A DNA stretch of 64,000 bases from Actinomyces sp. oral taxon 170 str. F0386 (GTDB lineage: Bacteria > Actinomycetota > Actinomycetes > Actinomycetales > Actinomycetaceae), in assembly GCF_000195595.1 (NCBI RefSeq), contig NZ_GL882544.1:372001-436000 (forward strand), read 5' to 3'. Each line of letters begins with the position of its first letter. The first letter of the stretch is position 1. Shown here piece after piece: positions 9,326 to 17,201 of this stretch. The notes beneath the pieces were generated by a model, which saw only the letters and a list, made by a program, of their open reading frames with translations, did not search any database and was not told the DNA's origin. A program made the translations under genes and the position numbers.

Positions 9326-10183
9326 TCAGAGACGGGCACCCAGGGCGACCTGAGCGGCGTGATCCTCACCGCTGTGCTCCTGGGAGGCGATAAGGCCCGC
9401 CAAGGAGGTGACGTAGGTTACAGTGTCCTGCCATCCGCCCACGGCCTGGCAGAGAACACCCAGAGCCTTGACCGGGTAGTCGTTGCCCTCGGGGTCCAGG
9501 CGGTCGCCGACGAAGAGCATCTCCTCCAGCGCGATCCCGGTGACCTCGGCCAGACGCCTCATGCCGTAGGCCTTATCCACCCCCTTGAGGGTGATGTCCA
9601 CGCTCGTGGAGCCGCCGGAGCGGACCTCCAGGTCCGGCAGGAGCGGGGCGACGGCGTCGCGCAGGGCCGCCTTCTTCTCCCCCGTGGGGTCCCAGGCGCG
9701 CTTGGCCTCCAGGGGGGCGTCCTGCCCCAGCGCGGAGAAGGTGATCTGGCTGCCGCGATCCTCCAGGATGTCCCCCCAGGTCCGCTCCTCCCACAGACCG
9801 AGCCGGCGGGCCTGGGCCTCGACGATCTCGAAGCCGGTGCGGATCTGCTCGGGCGTGAGGTCATTGGCGTAGACCAGTCTCCAGGCGTCGGAGCTCTGGC
9901 CGGCCTGAGAGGGGTCGTAGGTGTAGTACCGCGTGCCGCAGGTAGGCATGAGGTGGAGCCTGGAGAGCTCGTCGGCATCGGCGTCGAGGTGGGCCAGGAC
10001 CTGGTCGCGGAACTGTCCCACCTGTCCGCCGGAGATGATGCAGACGGGGACGACGTCGAGCAACCGCCTCAGTGCCGTGGCCATGGCGGGTGGCATGGCC
10101 GACTTCGAGGGTGCCAGCGTGTCATCGAGGTCGAAGGCCACCAGACGGGGCAGCACCTGAGGGCTCACATCAGTCTGAGTCAT
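9326..10183 (-). CDS. HAD-superfamily hydrolase, type IIB-like
   Basis: A 285-aa HAD phosphatase. Motif I DLDDT is at residues 18-22 (nucleophile Asp18, acid Asp20), motif II is IISGG, and motif IV is FVGDRLDPEGNDYPV. The cap and spacing resemble the Cof/phosphomannomutase-like IIB group. The substrate is probably a sugar phosphate but is not determined. The ATG at 10183 is preferred over an upstream start six codons earlier because the conserved region follows it. It lies 8 bases upstream of the metallophosphoesterase and is probably cotranscribed with it. Confidence 0.85.
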   Translation of the reverse strand: MTQTDVSPQVLPRLVAFDLDDTLAPSKSAMPPAMATALRRLLDVVPVCIISGGQVGQFRDQVLAHLDADADELSRLHLMPTCGTRYYTYDPSQAGQSSDAWRLVYANDLTPEQIRTGFEIVEAQARRLGLWEERTWGDILEDRGSQITFSALGQDAPLEAKRAWDPTGEKKAALRDAVAPLLPDLEVRSGGSTSVDITLKGVDKAYGMRRLAEVTGIALEEMLFVGDRLDPEGNDYPVKALGVLCQAVGGWQDTVTYVTSLAGLIASQEHSGEDHAAQVALGARL

Positions 10184-10267
10184 ACGCGTATTGTGGCCCA
10201 CCCGCCTGGAAACCGGCCGAAGCGGGCCCCAGGCGGGTGGTGGAGTTAGTCTCTTTACAGCAGTGGG

Positions 10268-10441
10268 TCAGTCGATCTGCTCGGGATGGAGCATGTGCTC
10301 GCGGGCCCGTGCGGAGGCCTCCGCACGGGCGTCACGATCCTCGCGGCGCCCACGCGAGATGAGCGCGGTGACGGAGACCGCCAGGCCGCCCCAGATGATG
10401 ATGATGGCGGCAAGCATGATGAGTACGGCGGTTCCGGTCAT
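10268..10441 (-). CDS. metS: MetS-like small subunit of an NSS amino-acid transporter
   Basis: A 57-aa single-pass membrane peptide beginning MTGTAVLIMLAAIIIIWGGL, with one hydrophobic helix (residues 4-24) and a charged Arg/Glu-rich tail. This is the signature of MetS-type small subunits that accompany MetP sodium-coupled methionine/alanine importers in corynebacteria. Its ATG lies one base after the stop of the large transporter gene, so the two are translationally coupled. The family assignment rests on the IIIIWGGLAVSV core and the context; the transported amino acid is inferred. Confidence 0.85.
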   Translation of the reverse strand: MTGTAVLIMLAAIIIIWGGLAVSVTALISRGRREDRDARAEASARAREHMLHPEQID

Positions 10442-10442
10442 C

Positions 10443-12020
10443 TCAGTCCTCCTCCTCGGCGGTGACCTCGAGCTCAAGGGGCTCGAACTCGTCCACCGGA
10501 GTCTTCCAGGGGACGAGGGTCATGATCGCGGTTGCAAGGGCGACCAGCAGGAGCATCCCCCAGCCGAAGACCATGACGAATCCGTTCGGATAGGTGTCGT
10601 ACCCCTGGATCATGTAGGACCACAGGGTCTGGAAGAACATGTAGCCCAGCAGGACGGGGACGATACCGCCGACAAAGACCCGCCACCACAGGCCGACCAT
10701 CCGCGACTCGGAGACGGCGTTGAGATGGTCCTGGAGCAGCCTGGTGCGCCGCAGGACCCAGGCCACCACCACGCACATGATGATGGCCGAGGCGACCACG
10801 CCGATGTTGTTGATGAAGGCGTCGACGACGTCGAGGTCCGGCAGGCCCGAGCTGGTGGCGAACAGGATGAAGGACAGCACGGCGGCCGGGATGCTGACGA
10901 CGAGCGAGGCCGTCCTCGGGGACAGACCGAGCTTCTCGCCGAACCCCGCCGAGACCACCTGGATGATGGAGATGAAGGAGGTCAGCCCCGCCATGGCGAA
11001 GGAGGCGAAGAAGAGCACCCCGAACAGCGCACCGCCGGGCATCTGCGAGATGACGGTGGGGAAGGTGATGAAGGACAAGGACGGGCCCGCGATGTTCTCC
11101 AGCTTGTCCACGCTGGTGTTCTGAGCGTTGGCCATGAAACCGAGGGTGGCGAAGACCCCGATGCCGGCGAGCAGCTCGAAGGAGGAGTTGGCGAAGCCCG
11201 CCACCAGACCGGTGCCCACCAGGTTGGAGCGGCGCCGCTGGAGGTAGGAGGCATAGGTGAGCATGACGCCGAATCCCACTGACAGGGATAAGAAGATCTG
11301 CCCCAGGGCCGCCATCCACACCTTGTAGTCCAGCAGGGCCGACCACTTGGGGGTGAACAGGGCGTTGAGTCCCTCCCCCGCACCGGGGAGCATGAGGGCT
11401 CGCACCACGAGGGCGGCGAACATGAGGACAAGCAGCGGCAGGAAGATCCTGTTGGCCCTCTCCACGCCGTCGCTCACGCCCAGTGCGGTGACCACGAGGC
11501 CGAAGGCCCACACGAACAGCAGTGGAATGGCCACGCCCACGACGACTGCCGGTGAGTAGCCGACCTCGGAGCCGAGCCGGTCCATCCCGATGTAGCGCTG
11601 GAAGAAGCCTGCTGCGTCGTCACCCCAGGCGATGGTGAAGGAGAAGAACATGTAGCACAGGGACCAGGCCACGACCACCGCGTAGTAGGTCATGATGACG
11701 AAGCAGATGAAGCCCTGGAACCACCCCAGCCACTCCAGCTTGCTGGACATGCGCCGGAAGACCGCGGGCGTTGAGCCGCGGAAACGGTGGCCCAGGGCGT
11801 AGTCGAGCAAGAGGATCGGCAGCCCGGCCGCCAGCAGCGCGATGACATAGGGGACAACGAAGGCCCCGCCACCGTTGGTGTAGGCCACACCCGGGAAGCG
11901 CCAGATGTTACCCAGCCCGATCGCCGACCCGATGGCGGCCATGAGGAATCCGAGCTGACCGCTCCACTGCTCGCGCGGAGGCGCCTGAGGAGACTCGCTC
12001 TCCCCTGTCCTGGAGGTCAT
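10443..12020 (-). CDS. metP: Sodium-dependent amino-acid transporter, NSS family (MetP-like)
   Basis: A 525-aa integral membrane protein of the neurotransmitter:sodium symporter family. The first helix carries the sodium-site motif GSAIGLGNIWRFPGVAY; about 11-12 membrane helices follow. Together with the adjacent MetS-like peptide this fits the MetPS methionine/alanine importer. The ATG at 12020 has GGAAGG six bases upstream, better than the TTG two codons earlier. The acidic C-terminus (EVTAEEED) is typical. The gap to the divergent deoD gene is 225 bases and holds both promoters. Confidence 0.92.
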   Translation of the reverse strand: MTSRTGESESPQAPPREQWSGQLGFLMAAIGSAIGLGNIWRFPGVAYTNGGGAFVVPYVIALLAAGLPILLLDYALGHRFRGSTPAVFRRMSSKLEWLGWFQGFICFVIMTYYAVVVAWSLCYMFFSFTIAWGDDAAGFFQRYIGMDRLGSEVGYSPAVVVGVAIPLLFVWAFGLVVTALGVSDGVERANRIFLPLLVLMFAALVVRALMLPGAGEGLNALFTPKWSALLDYKVWMAALGQIFLSLSVGFGVMLTYASYLQRRRSNLVGTGLVAGFANSSFELLAGIGVFATLGFMANAQNTSVDKLENIAGPSLSFITFPTVISQMPGGALFGVLFFASFAMAGLTSFISIIQVVSAGFGEKLGLSPRTASLVVSIPAAVLSFILFATSSGLPDLDVVDAFINNIGVVASAIIMCVVVAWVLRRTRLLQDHLNAVSESRMVGLWWRVFVGGIVPVLLGYMFFQTLWSYMIQGYDTYPNGFVMVFGWGMLLLVALATAIMTLVPWKTPVDEFEPLELEVTAEEED

Positions 12021-12245
12021 GAGCAACCTTCCGTCATGTCACGAATGAAGGCGACCCGACGGCCGCCTTTTCCTGCGGATTGGTCGCAGGCCCTTTTGTC
12101 GCTGGACGCTAGTCGTGGCGACCACGATGTGTCGCCTGATGTCCACGATGCGGACTGGCGAGTACAGTTCGCTGACCTGTCTTTCTTCATGCGTCCCGTG
12201 CCACACTGAACGGCACTCCGTCCCACACACCTCGAGAGGAACCCC

Positions 12246-12968
12246 ATGGCCACCCCGCACATCGCCGCAGAACCCGAAGACTTCGCCCCCGCCGTCCTCA
12301 TGCCGGGCGATCCCAGGCGAGCCCAGCGCATCGCCAAGACCCTCATGGACGACGCCCGCCTGGTCACCGACGTGCGCGGAATGCTGGGCTTCACCGGAAC
12401 CGTTGACGGCAGGCCGCTGAGTGTCATGGGCTCGGGCATGGGGCAGCCCTCCTTCACGATCTATGCCACCGAGCTGTTCAGCCAGTTCGGAGTGGAGCGG
12501 ATCATCAGGGTGGGCACTGCCGGCGGCATCTCCCCGAAGGTCAAGGTCGGCGACGTCATCGTGGCCACCGGCGCCCACACGGACTCCTCCATGAACCAGT
12601 TGCGCATCCCGGGCGTCAACTTCTCCGCGGTTGCCGACTTCCAGCTGGCCCGAGCCGCCCATGACGCCTCGCAGGCCGGCCGGGCCGGCACGGGCGGAAC
12701 GGTCCACCTGGGCACGGTCATCTCGCGCGACCACTTCTACTTCACTCCCAAGGGCCAGACCGAAGCCCTGGCCACCCACGGAGTACTGGGCGTGGAGATG
12801 GAGGCCGCCGCCCTCTACGGCGTCGCCGCCGAGTACGGCAAGCAGGCACTGGCAGTCCTCACCATCTCCGACCACCTGCTCGACCACTCCGGCGACATGA
12901 GTGCCACTGAGCGGGAGACACGCTTCGCCGACTCCCTGCGCCTAGCCGTGGCCGCCGCCCTCAGCTGA
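12246..12968 (+). CDS. deoD: Purine-nucleoside phosphorylase, DeoD type
   Basis: A 240-aa hexameric-type purine nucleoside phosphorylase that splits (deoxy)nucleosides with phosphate into base and (deoxy)ribose-1-phosphate for salvage. Visible motifs are the phosphate-binding MPGDPRRAQ (N-terminal), GMGQPSFTIYATEL, RVGTAGG, the nucleoside-binding GVEMEAAALYG and the base-binding SDH (TISDHLLDH). Length is normal for DeoD (~239 aa). The start follows GAGAGGA at good spacing. It is divergent from the metPS pair. No other deo gene is adjacent. Confidence 0.94.
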   Translation: MATPHIAAEPEDFAPAVLMPGDPRRAQRIAKTLMDDARLVTDVRGMLGFTGTVDGRPLSVMGSGMGQPSFTIYATELFSQFGVERIIRVGTAGGISPKVKVGDVIVATGAHTDSSMNQLRIPGVNFSAVADFQLARAAHDASQAGRAGTGGTVHLGTVISRDHFYFTPKGQTEALATHGVLGVEMEAAALYGVAAEYGKQALAVLTISDHLLDHSGDMSATERETRFADSLRLAVAAALS

Positions 12969-13027
12969 CCCGCAGCCGACTCGTAGGCACCCCGGACCCA
13001 CACACCGGTGAACGCACTACACCCGGA

Positions 13028-13063
13028 TTGCATCGAAAAATCGGAATATCGTAATATCGATGT
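13028..13063 (+). promoter_or_regulatory. Promoter of the ArsR-like gene, probably leaderless
   Basis: An AT-rich patch in GC-rich surroundings. TTGCAT (13028-13033) is a possible -35; TAATAT (13052-13057) is a good -10 at 18 bp. The first base of the ATG at 13064 is seven bases after the -10, and no Shine-Dalgarno exists. AATATCG is repeated at 13045-13051 and 13053-13059 across the -10, a likely autoregulatory operator. Confidence 0.55.
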
Positions 13064-13609
13064 ATGTACCATAAGACACAGGACCTCGACACCTGGATGT
13101 CGGAGGTCGATCGCCGCCTCTGCGCGCTGGAACAGACCCGCACCTCCAACGAGACCGCCGGATCCGCGATAACGGCACCCGAATCATCTCCACGGACCTT
13201 CTGGGCCCTGGAGGAGCTGCAGCGCCAGCGTCAGACCGAGAAGTCCATCGCCGACGGCGTCGTCATGCTGGTCGGCTCTGTCACTTTGGAGGGCGATGTC
13301 CCGGTGGAGTGGCAGGAGGCGCGCTCCAGCCGTGAGATCCTGGACTCCCCGTGGGAGGAGATCGCGGCATCGCTGGCGGCCCTCGGGCACCCCGTCCGCC
13401 TGCAGATCCTGCAACAGGTCCTCAGCGGCATCGGCACGACGGCCGACATCGCCGAGGCCCTGAGTCTGTCCTCGGCCGGCCAGCTGCACCACCACCTGCG
13501 TCAGCTCGTCTCGGCCGGATGGCTGCGGCACGCCGGCCGCGCGGCTTACGAGGTTCCCGCCTCGCGAATCGTGCCCCTGCTGGTCATCGTCCATGGGAGC
13601 GAGTCATGA
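13064..13609 (+). CDS. ArsR-like winged-helix regulator
   Basis: A 181-aa protein. The first ~100 residues hold a predicted coiled-coil-like helix (LDTWMSEVDRRLCALEQT) and an unassigned segment. The C-terminal ~75 residues are an ArsR-type winged HTH (SLAALGHPVRLQILQQVL, TADIAEALSLSSAGQLHHHLRQL). It lacks the Cys metal sites of metal-sensing ArsR proteins. The stop overlaps the start of the M23 peptidase gene (ATGA), so regulator and peptidase are made together. It probably controls its own two-gene operon through the repeats at its promoter. Ligand unknown. Confidence 0.85.
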   Translation: MYHKTQDLDTWMSEVDRRLCALEQTRTSNETAGSAITAPESSPRTFWALEELQRQRQTEKSIADGVVMLVGSVTLEGDVPVEWQEARSSREILDSPWEEIAASLAALGHPVRLQILQQVLSGIGTTADIAEALSLSSAGQLHHHLRQLVSAGWLRHAGRAAYEVPASRIVPLLVIVHGSES

Positions 13610-14565
13610 GGGCGTTCGTGATCGCTGGTCGCTGGTTCCTGATACTTGCCCTATGCTCCATGATGGCCCTTTTCGCCACAACGCTGGCATCTCTCTGCCT
13701 GCCGGCGCATTCGTTCCTTCGAACTGGCTTAGATATCGAAGCGGCACTCCTCTTCACGGGATTGGCCCTCACAGTCCTGTGCAATCTTCGCATCACCTTC
13801 CTCCATCAGCGCTCGGCCGCCACCGATTCGGGGCGCGAGCACGCGGTTCTCGCCCCGACGACAGGACGGTGGGTCGCCCTCAATTCTCCGGCGAGCAAGG
13901 TACCGAGCCACAACTGGCTCTTGGGACAGGCCTACGCCATCGACCTGGTGGCCGCCCCTTCCAGACAGGAGGTGAGTGAAGGAGCCATCGCCCGGCCAGA
14001 TTTCTTCCGCGGCAGCCCCTTCAAGCCCCCGCGCGCCTACCCGGCGTTCGGAATGCCGGTCCGGGCAATGGTTGACGGCGTCGTGGTCTCGTCTGAGGAC
14101 CGTTACCGAGATCATCGCGCCCGTAGCAGGTGGATCGGCTTCATCTACCTCATGGCGGAGGACGCGATCCGCTCCTTGGGGCCGGTGGGGTGGTTGCTCG
14201 GCAACCATGTGACGATCAGGACCGACAGCGGCATCTATGCCCTCGTCGCCCACCTTCAGCACGGCAGTATCCGGGTCAAGGTCGGTCAGCGGGTCCGCGC
14301 CGGCGAGGTCATCGGCGGGTGCGGCAACTCCGGGAACACCAGCGAGCCGCACGTGCACGCCCAGCTCATGGACCGTGCCGAGCCGCCGATGGCCCTCGGA
14401 CTACCGATCTCCTTCATCGGAGCGCGGGCTGAGTCCGCCGAGGAGTACAGCGAATTCGTTCAGGAGCCTCGAAGCAGCGCCTTCAAACCGCTGAGGGGTG
14501 CCCTCCCCTGCAACGGGGAAGCTCTTGTCACGCCCGCGCAGGACTGCCTTACCTGCAAGGAATAA
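13606..14565 (+). CDS. Membrane-anchored M23 metallopeptidase
   Basis: A 319-aa protein with two N-terminal hydrophobic segments (about residues 7-30 and 43-62) and a LytM/M23 domain from about residue 100. The zinc ligands look intact: His102 and Asp113 (HNWLLGQAYAID), and His251 in EPHVHAQ with His249 as catalytic partner. M23 enzymes usually cut peptidoglycan cross-links or other Gly-rich peptides; the target here is unknown. It is unusual in being translationally coupled to an ArsR-like regulator, which suggests inducible rather than constitutive wall processing. Start chosen by the ATGA overlap. Confidence 0.87.
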   Translation: MRAFVIAGRWFLILALCSMMALFATTLASLCLPAHSFLRTGLDIEAALLFTGLALTVLCNLRITFLHQRSAATDSGREHAVLAPTTGRWVALNSPASKVPSHNWLLGQAYAIDLVAAPSRQEVSEGAIARPDFFRGSPFKPPRAYPAFGMPVRAMVDGVVVSSEDRYRDHRARSRWIGFIYLMAEDAIRSLGPVGWLLGNHVTIRTDSGIYALVAHLQHGSIRVKVGQRVRAGEVIGGCGNSGNTSEPHVHAQLMDRAEPPMALGLPISFIGARAESAEEYSEFVQEPRSSAFKPLRGALPCNGEALVTPAQDCLTCKE

Positions 14566-14641
14566 CGAAAATCGCCGGCACGCAACCGCACATTCTCCGA
14601 GTAGTCGAGATTGCGCGTACCCGCCTCGACATCACCCACTC

Positions 14642-14663
14642 AAACGTTGTCATTCCAACGTTT
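14642..14663. promoter_or_regulatory. 8-bp dyad, terminator or operator
   Basis: A perfect inverted repeat, AAACGTTG and CAACGTTT, is separated by six bases and followed by TTTATC. It lies between the M23 peptidase gene and the DUF1540 gene. The T-run suggests a terminator for the upstream operon; a regulator site for the downstream gene is the alternative. Confidence 0.5.
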
Positions 14664-14770
14664 TATCATCTCCAGTAAAGCAGGCCAGGCTGTCCTTCGT
14701 TGCCGGGACGTGGGGACGGATTTACGTTATTCATGTCCGCAGCGCACACCCGCTCGAAAGGAAAAGCATC

Positions 14771-15049
14771 ATGTCCGTCACCCAGATCACCTCCTGCACC
14801 ACCACCTCCTGCGCCTTCAACAACGGGGGCTGCACCGCCTATGCCATCACCGTCGGCGGCGACAACGGCGCTCCGGCCTGTGACACCTTCATCAGCCTCG
14901 ACGCCCGCGGTGGTCTGCCCGTGGCCGAGGGGCACGTGGGCGCCTGCCAGCGCCTCGAGTGCGTCCACAACAAGGACCTCATGTGCACCGCCAACGCGGT
15001 GACCGTCGGCGGCGACACAGCCTCCTGCCAGACCTACGAGGTTCGCTGA
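14771..15049 (+). CDS. Tandem DUF1540 Cys-rich protein
   Basis: A 92-aa cytoplasmic protein made of two DUF1540 repeats. Cys residues are at 9, 14, 21 and 37 in the first and 59, 64, 72 and 86 in the second; both repeats contain the motif A-x-x-VTVGGD or A-x-x-ITVGGD. The four-Cys spacing suggests a small metal-binding (zinc or iron) module. Function is not known for the family. ATG at 14771 follows AAAGGA at good spacing. It is a single-gene unit with its own strong terminator. The frame is open further upstream but without conserved sequence. Confidence 0.9.
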   Translation: MSVTQITSCTTTSCAFNNGGCTAYAITVGGDNGAPACDTFISLDARGGLPVAEGHVGACQRLECVHNKDLMCTANAVTVGGDTASCQTYEVR

Positions 15050-15083
15050 CCGGAAGGCTCTCCAGCTCGAGCGGCTGGGGGCC

Positions 15084-15121
15084 AACGGGGGATGCCACCG
15101 CATGGTGGCATCCCCCGTTTC
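15084..15121. terminator. Strong hairpin terminator after the DUF1540 gene
   Basis: A perfect 16-bp inverted repeat (AACGGGGGATGCCACC and its complement) surrounds a GCAT loop and is followed by T residues. It lies between the convergent DUF1540 and DUF2470-like genes. Confidence 0.9.
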
Positions 15122-15177
15122 GGCATCCATGGCCAGGCCGACTAGAGCCCAGCCCGGGCCGGCTGCGGTAGGCGACC

Positions 15178-16065
15178 TCAGGGATGAGTCAGGCGCTGAG
15201 GGAGGGCCTGGGAGGCGAGCTTTTCCAGCGCGGGCCCGACCTCCGCAGCACTGCCCAGGGCCTGTGGGAAGGAGACCACGAGAGTGGCAACCTCCTCCCC
15301 GGTGATGGACATGAGGGTGACCCCGTAAGAGTCAACGTCGACGCACAGGGTTCTGTCCCACAGCGTAGGGCACACGCCGACGGCGGGGCGGGAGGAACAG
15401 GTCCAGCCGGGCATCTGTCCTTCGCGCACTGCATCGCAGACCGCACGCAGTCCCAGCTGGCCGACCGCGCTGACGGCCTCATGGGCGTCCATGACCTCTT
15501 GGGGGCTCCAGGAGGTTGAGGAGGCCATACCGGCATCGGTAGGGGCGACGTCGAGGATCTCCTCGATGCCATGGCTGGAGACCCCGGAGACGCAGTGGAG
15601 CATGACCCGTTCGCAGGCGATGACGCCCAGACGCCCTCCGGGCCCCGCGGCGATCTCACGTACGCGCTCAAGAGGGTCCTCACCGACGATGGCGCAGTGG
15701 CAGGCAGATGTCCGGGATGAGGCCAGAACGAGCGCCCGGTCCTCACCGTCTACCCACGTCAGACTGCCCAGCAGGTGGGCCGTGGCAGCGGTGATGCGCA
15801 CGCCGGGCTCAGCGGCGTCGAGGGTGACGTCGAGGCGGACGTCGACGGCGACGTCGTCGGGCGCGATGGCCAGCGGGGTACCTTGAGGCGGGCAGGCGGC
15901 CACGAGGATCCGACCATCGGCCCGCATAGCGTGAGCGACGAAGGCGGCGGGCGCGGAGGGGTCGATGCGGTAGGCCGTCACCGCGGCGCTTCCACCGCCG
16001 GCCAGGAGGCGCCTGGCCGTGCGCCGGGCGCGCTGCATGATGTCGGGGACCTGAACGGACGTCAC
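15178..16065 (-). CDS. DUF2470-like protein, probably iron regulated
   Basis: A 295-aa soluble protein. The C-terminal ~100 residues (SPQEVMDAHEAV, VDVDSYGVTLMSITG, LVVSFPQALGSA) resemble the DUF2470 fold found in HugZ-like heme-utilisation proteins; the N-terminal half resembles a split-barrel domain but is weakly conserved. Several His and Cys residues could bind heme, though none can be assigned. A DtxR-type box lies 57-75 bases upstream, so repression by iron is likely. The GTG at 16065 follows AGGAAGG at 9 bases. The assignment is moderate; a profile search would settle it. Confidence 0.65.
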   Translation of the reverse strand: MTSVQVPDIMQRARRTARRLLAGGGSAAVTAYRIDPSAPAAFVAHAMRADGRILVAACPPQGTPLAIAPDDVAVDVRLDVTLDAAEPGVRITAATAHLLGSLTWVDGEDRALVLASSRTSACHCAIVGEDPLERVREIAAGPGGRLGVIACERVMLHCVSGVSSHGIEEILDVAPTDAGMASSTSWSPQEVMDAHEAVSAVGQLGLRAVCDAVREGQMPGWTCSSRPAVGVCPTLWDRTLCVDVDSYGVTLMSITGEEVATLVVSFPQALGSAAEVGPALEKLASQALPQRLTHP

Positions 16066-16121
16066 ACGCTTACCTTCCTACCGTGTTGCTGCACGTGGGA
16101 GCGGGTGCCCCAGCAACATCT

Positions 16122-16140
16122 GAAGGTGAGGCTACCCTCA
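16122..16140 (-). promoter_or_regulatory. DtxR/IdeR-type iron box
   Basis: GAAGGTGAGGCTACCCTCA matches the 19-bp DtxR consensus TTAGGTTAGGCTAACCTAA at 14 of 19 positions, including the central AGGCTA. It sits in the promoter region of the DUF2470-like gene. Confidence 0.65.
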
Positions 16141-16189
16141 GAGTCTCTGAAGAGCCAGCCCTTAGGGACACATGTGCGTGGAGCGCGTC

Positions 16190-16837
16190 TCAGCGAGCCA
16201 GCCCAGGGAAGAGGTGCTGGATCCCGACGACGATCATCTGTACCGCGATCGAGGCCAGGATCATGCCCATGAGGCGGGTCATGATGGTGCGCATCGTCAT
16301 GGACAGACGCGCACCGATGGTGGCGGAGAAGTAGAGAACGATCCCGAGTGTCAGGAGGATGACTGCCAGCGCAGTCGCAACAGCCGCATGCCCGCCCAGC
16401 CCCCGAGCCTGGGACTGGATGACGATGATGGTCGCGATCGTTCCCGGACCCACGAGGATAGGAAAGGTCATGGGGTAAAAGGCGACATCGTTCCCACTGC
16501 CAGCAACGGCGTCGTGCTGCTCCTTCTCCCGGGCGCTTCCCTCGTGGGCGCTGGATCCACTGCCGTTGAGCATGGACAGGGAGATGATGAGCAGGACGAT
16601 TCCGCCTGCGATCCGGAAGTCGTCGACGCCGATGCCGAAGAACCTCAGGATTGTCGCGCCGAGAAGCAGGATGACGGCACACATGACGGTGGAGGAGATC
16701 GTTGTACGAACCGCCGTGCGCCGCTGTGTCGCGGCATCCTGGTCCTGTGTGAGACTCAGGAACAGGGGCAGGTTGACGAAGGGGTTCATGATCGCGAAGA
16801 AGGCGCCCAGGGCCTTGACCAGCACAGCGATAGCCAT
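16190..16837 (-). CDS. MarC-family membrane protein
   Basis: A 215-aa integral membrane protein with about six hydrophobic helices. The MarC family is recognised by the N-terminus (KALGAFFAIMNPFVNLPLFLSLT), the FRIAGGIVLLIISLSML helix and the FPILVGPGTIATIIV segment. The transported substrate is unknown, and early links to multiple antibiotic resistance in E. coli were not upheld. A hydrophilic stretch (residues ~105-125) interrupts the middle. I chose the ATG at 16837, where conservation begins; the longer frame would run into the tRNA gene. Confidence 0.9.
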   Translation of the reverse strand: MAIAVLVKALGAFFAIMNPFVNLPLFLSLTQDQDAATQRRTAVRTTISSTVMCAVILLLGATILRFFGIGVDDFRIAGGIVLLIISLSMLNGSGSSAHEGSAREKEQHDAVAGSGNDVAFYPMTFPILVGPGTIATIIVIQSQARGLGGHAAVATALAVILLTLGIVLYFSATIGARLSMTMRTIMTRLMGMILASIAVQMIVVGIQHLFPGLAR

Positions 16838-16921
16838 ATCCGCATTGTGCCGCACACGCCGCGGCGAGCAGAGAAACAAAACGGCCCTCGCCTGACGGCA
16901 GGACCTGCTGATGAAGAACTG

Positions 16922-16994
16922 TGGAGCTAGGGGGATTCGAACCCCCGACCTCTTCCATGCCATGGAAGCGCGCTACCAACTGCGCCATAGCCCC
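16922..16994 (-). tRNA. tRNA-Ala (anticodon GGC), copy 1
   Basis: A 73-base cloverleaf on the minus strand. The acceptor stem GGGGCTA/TAGCTCC has one G-U pair, the D stem is GCGC, the anticodon stem CTTCC/GGAAG encloses ATGGCAT with GGC at 34-36, and the T arm is GGGGG TTCGAAT CCCCC. CCA is not encoded. Confidence 0.97.
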
Positions 16995-17035
16995 GACGTG
17001 GGTGCTCCACCCGGAGAAGAATTCCGAGCGGTTCG

Positions 17036-17108
17036 TGGAGCTAGGGGGATTCGAACCCCCGACCTCTTCCATGCCATGGAAGCGCGCTACCAACTGCGCC
17101 ATAGCCCC
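17036..17108 (-). tRNA. tRNA-Ala (anticodon GGC), copy 2
   Basis: Identical over all 73 bases to the copy 41 bases away at 16922-16994, same strand, anticodon GGC. The flanking sequences differ, so only the tRNA unit is duplicated. CCA is not encoded. Confidence 0.97.
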
Positions 17109-17201
17109 GTCCGGGCGTCGCTCGCGTGCGGCGACGCGGATAACTGTATGGAGACTGGCCCCGTCAGGGCAAATCCGCGACGCGTGTACTACCTCACCCA
17201 C

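Noticed and set aside
16921-17110. Direct repeat as the end of a mobile element
   Set aside because: The repeat is exactly two tRNA-Ala genes and no transposase is nearby.
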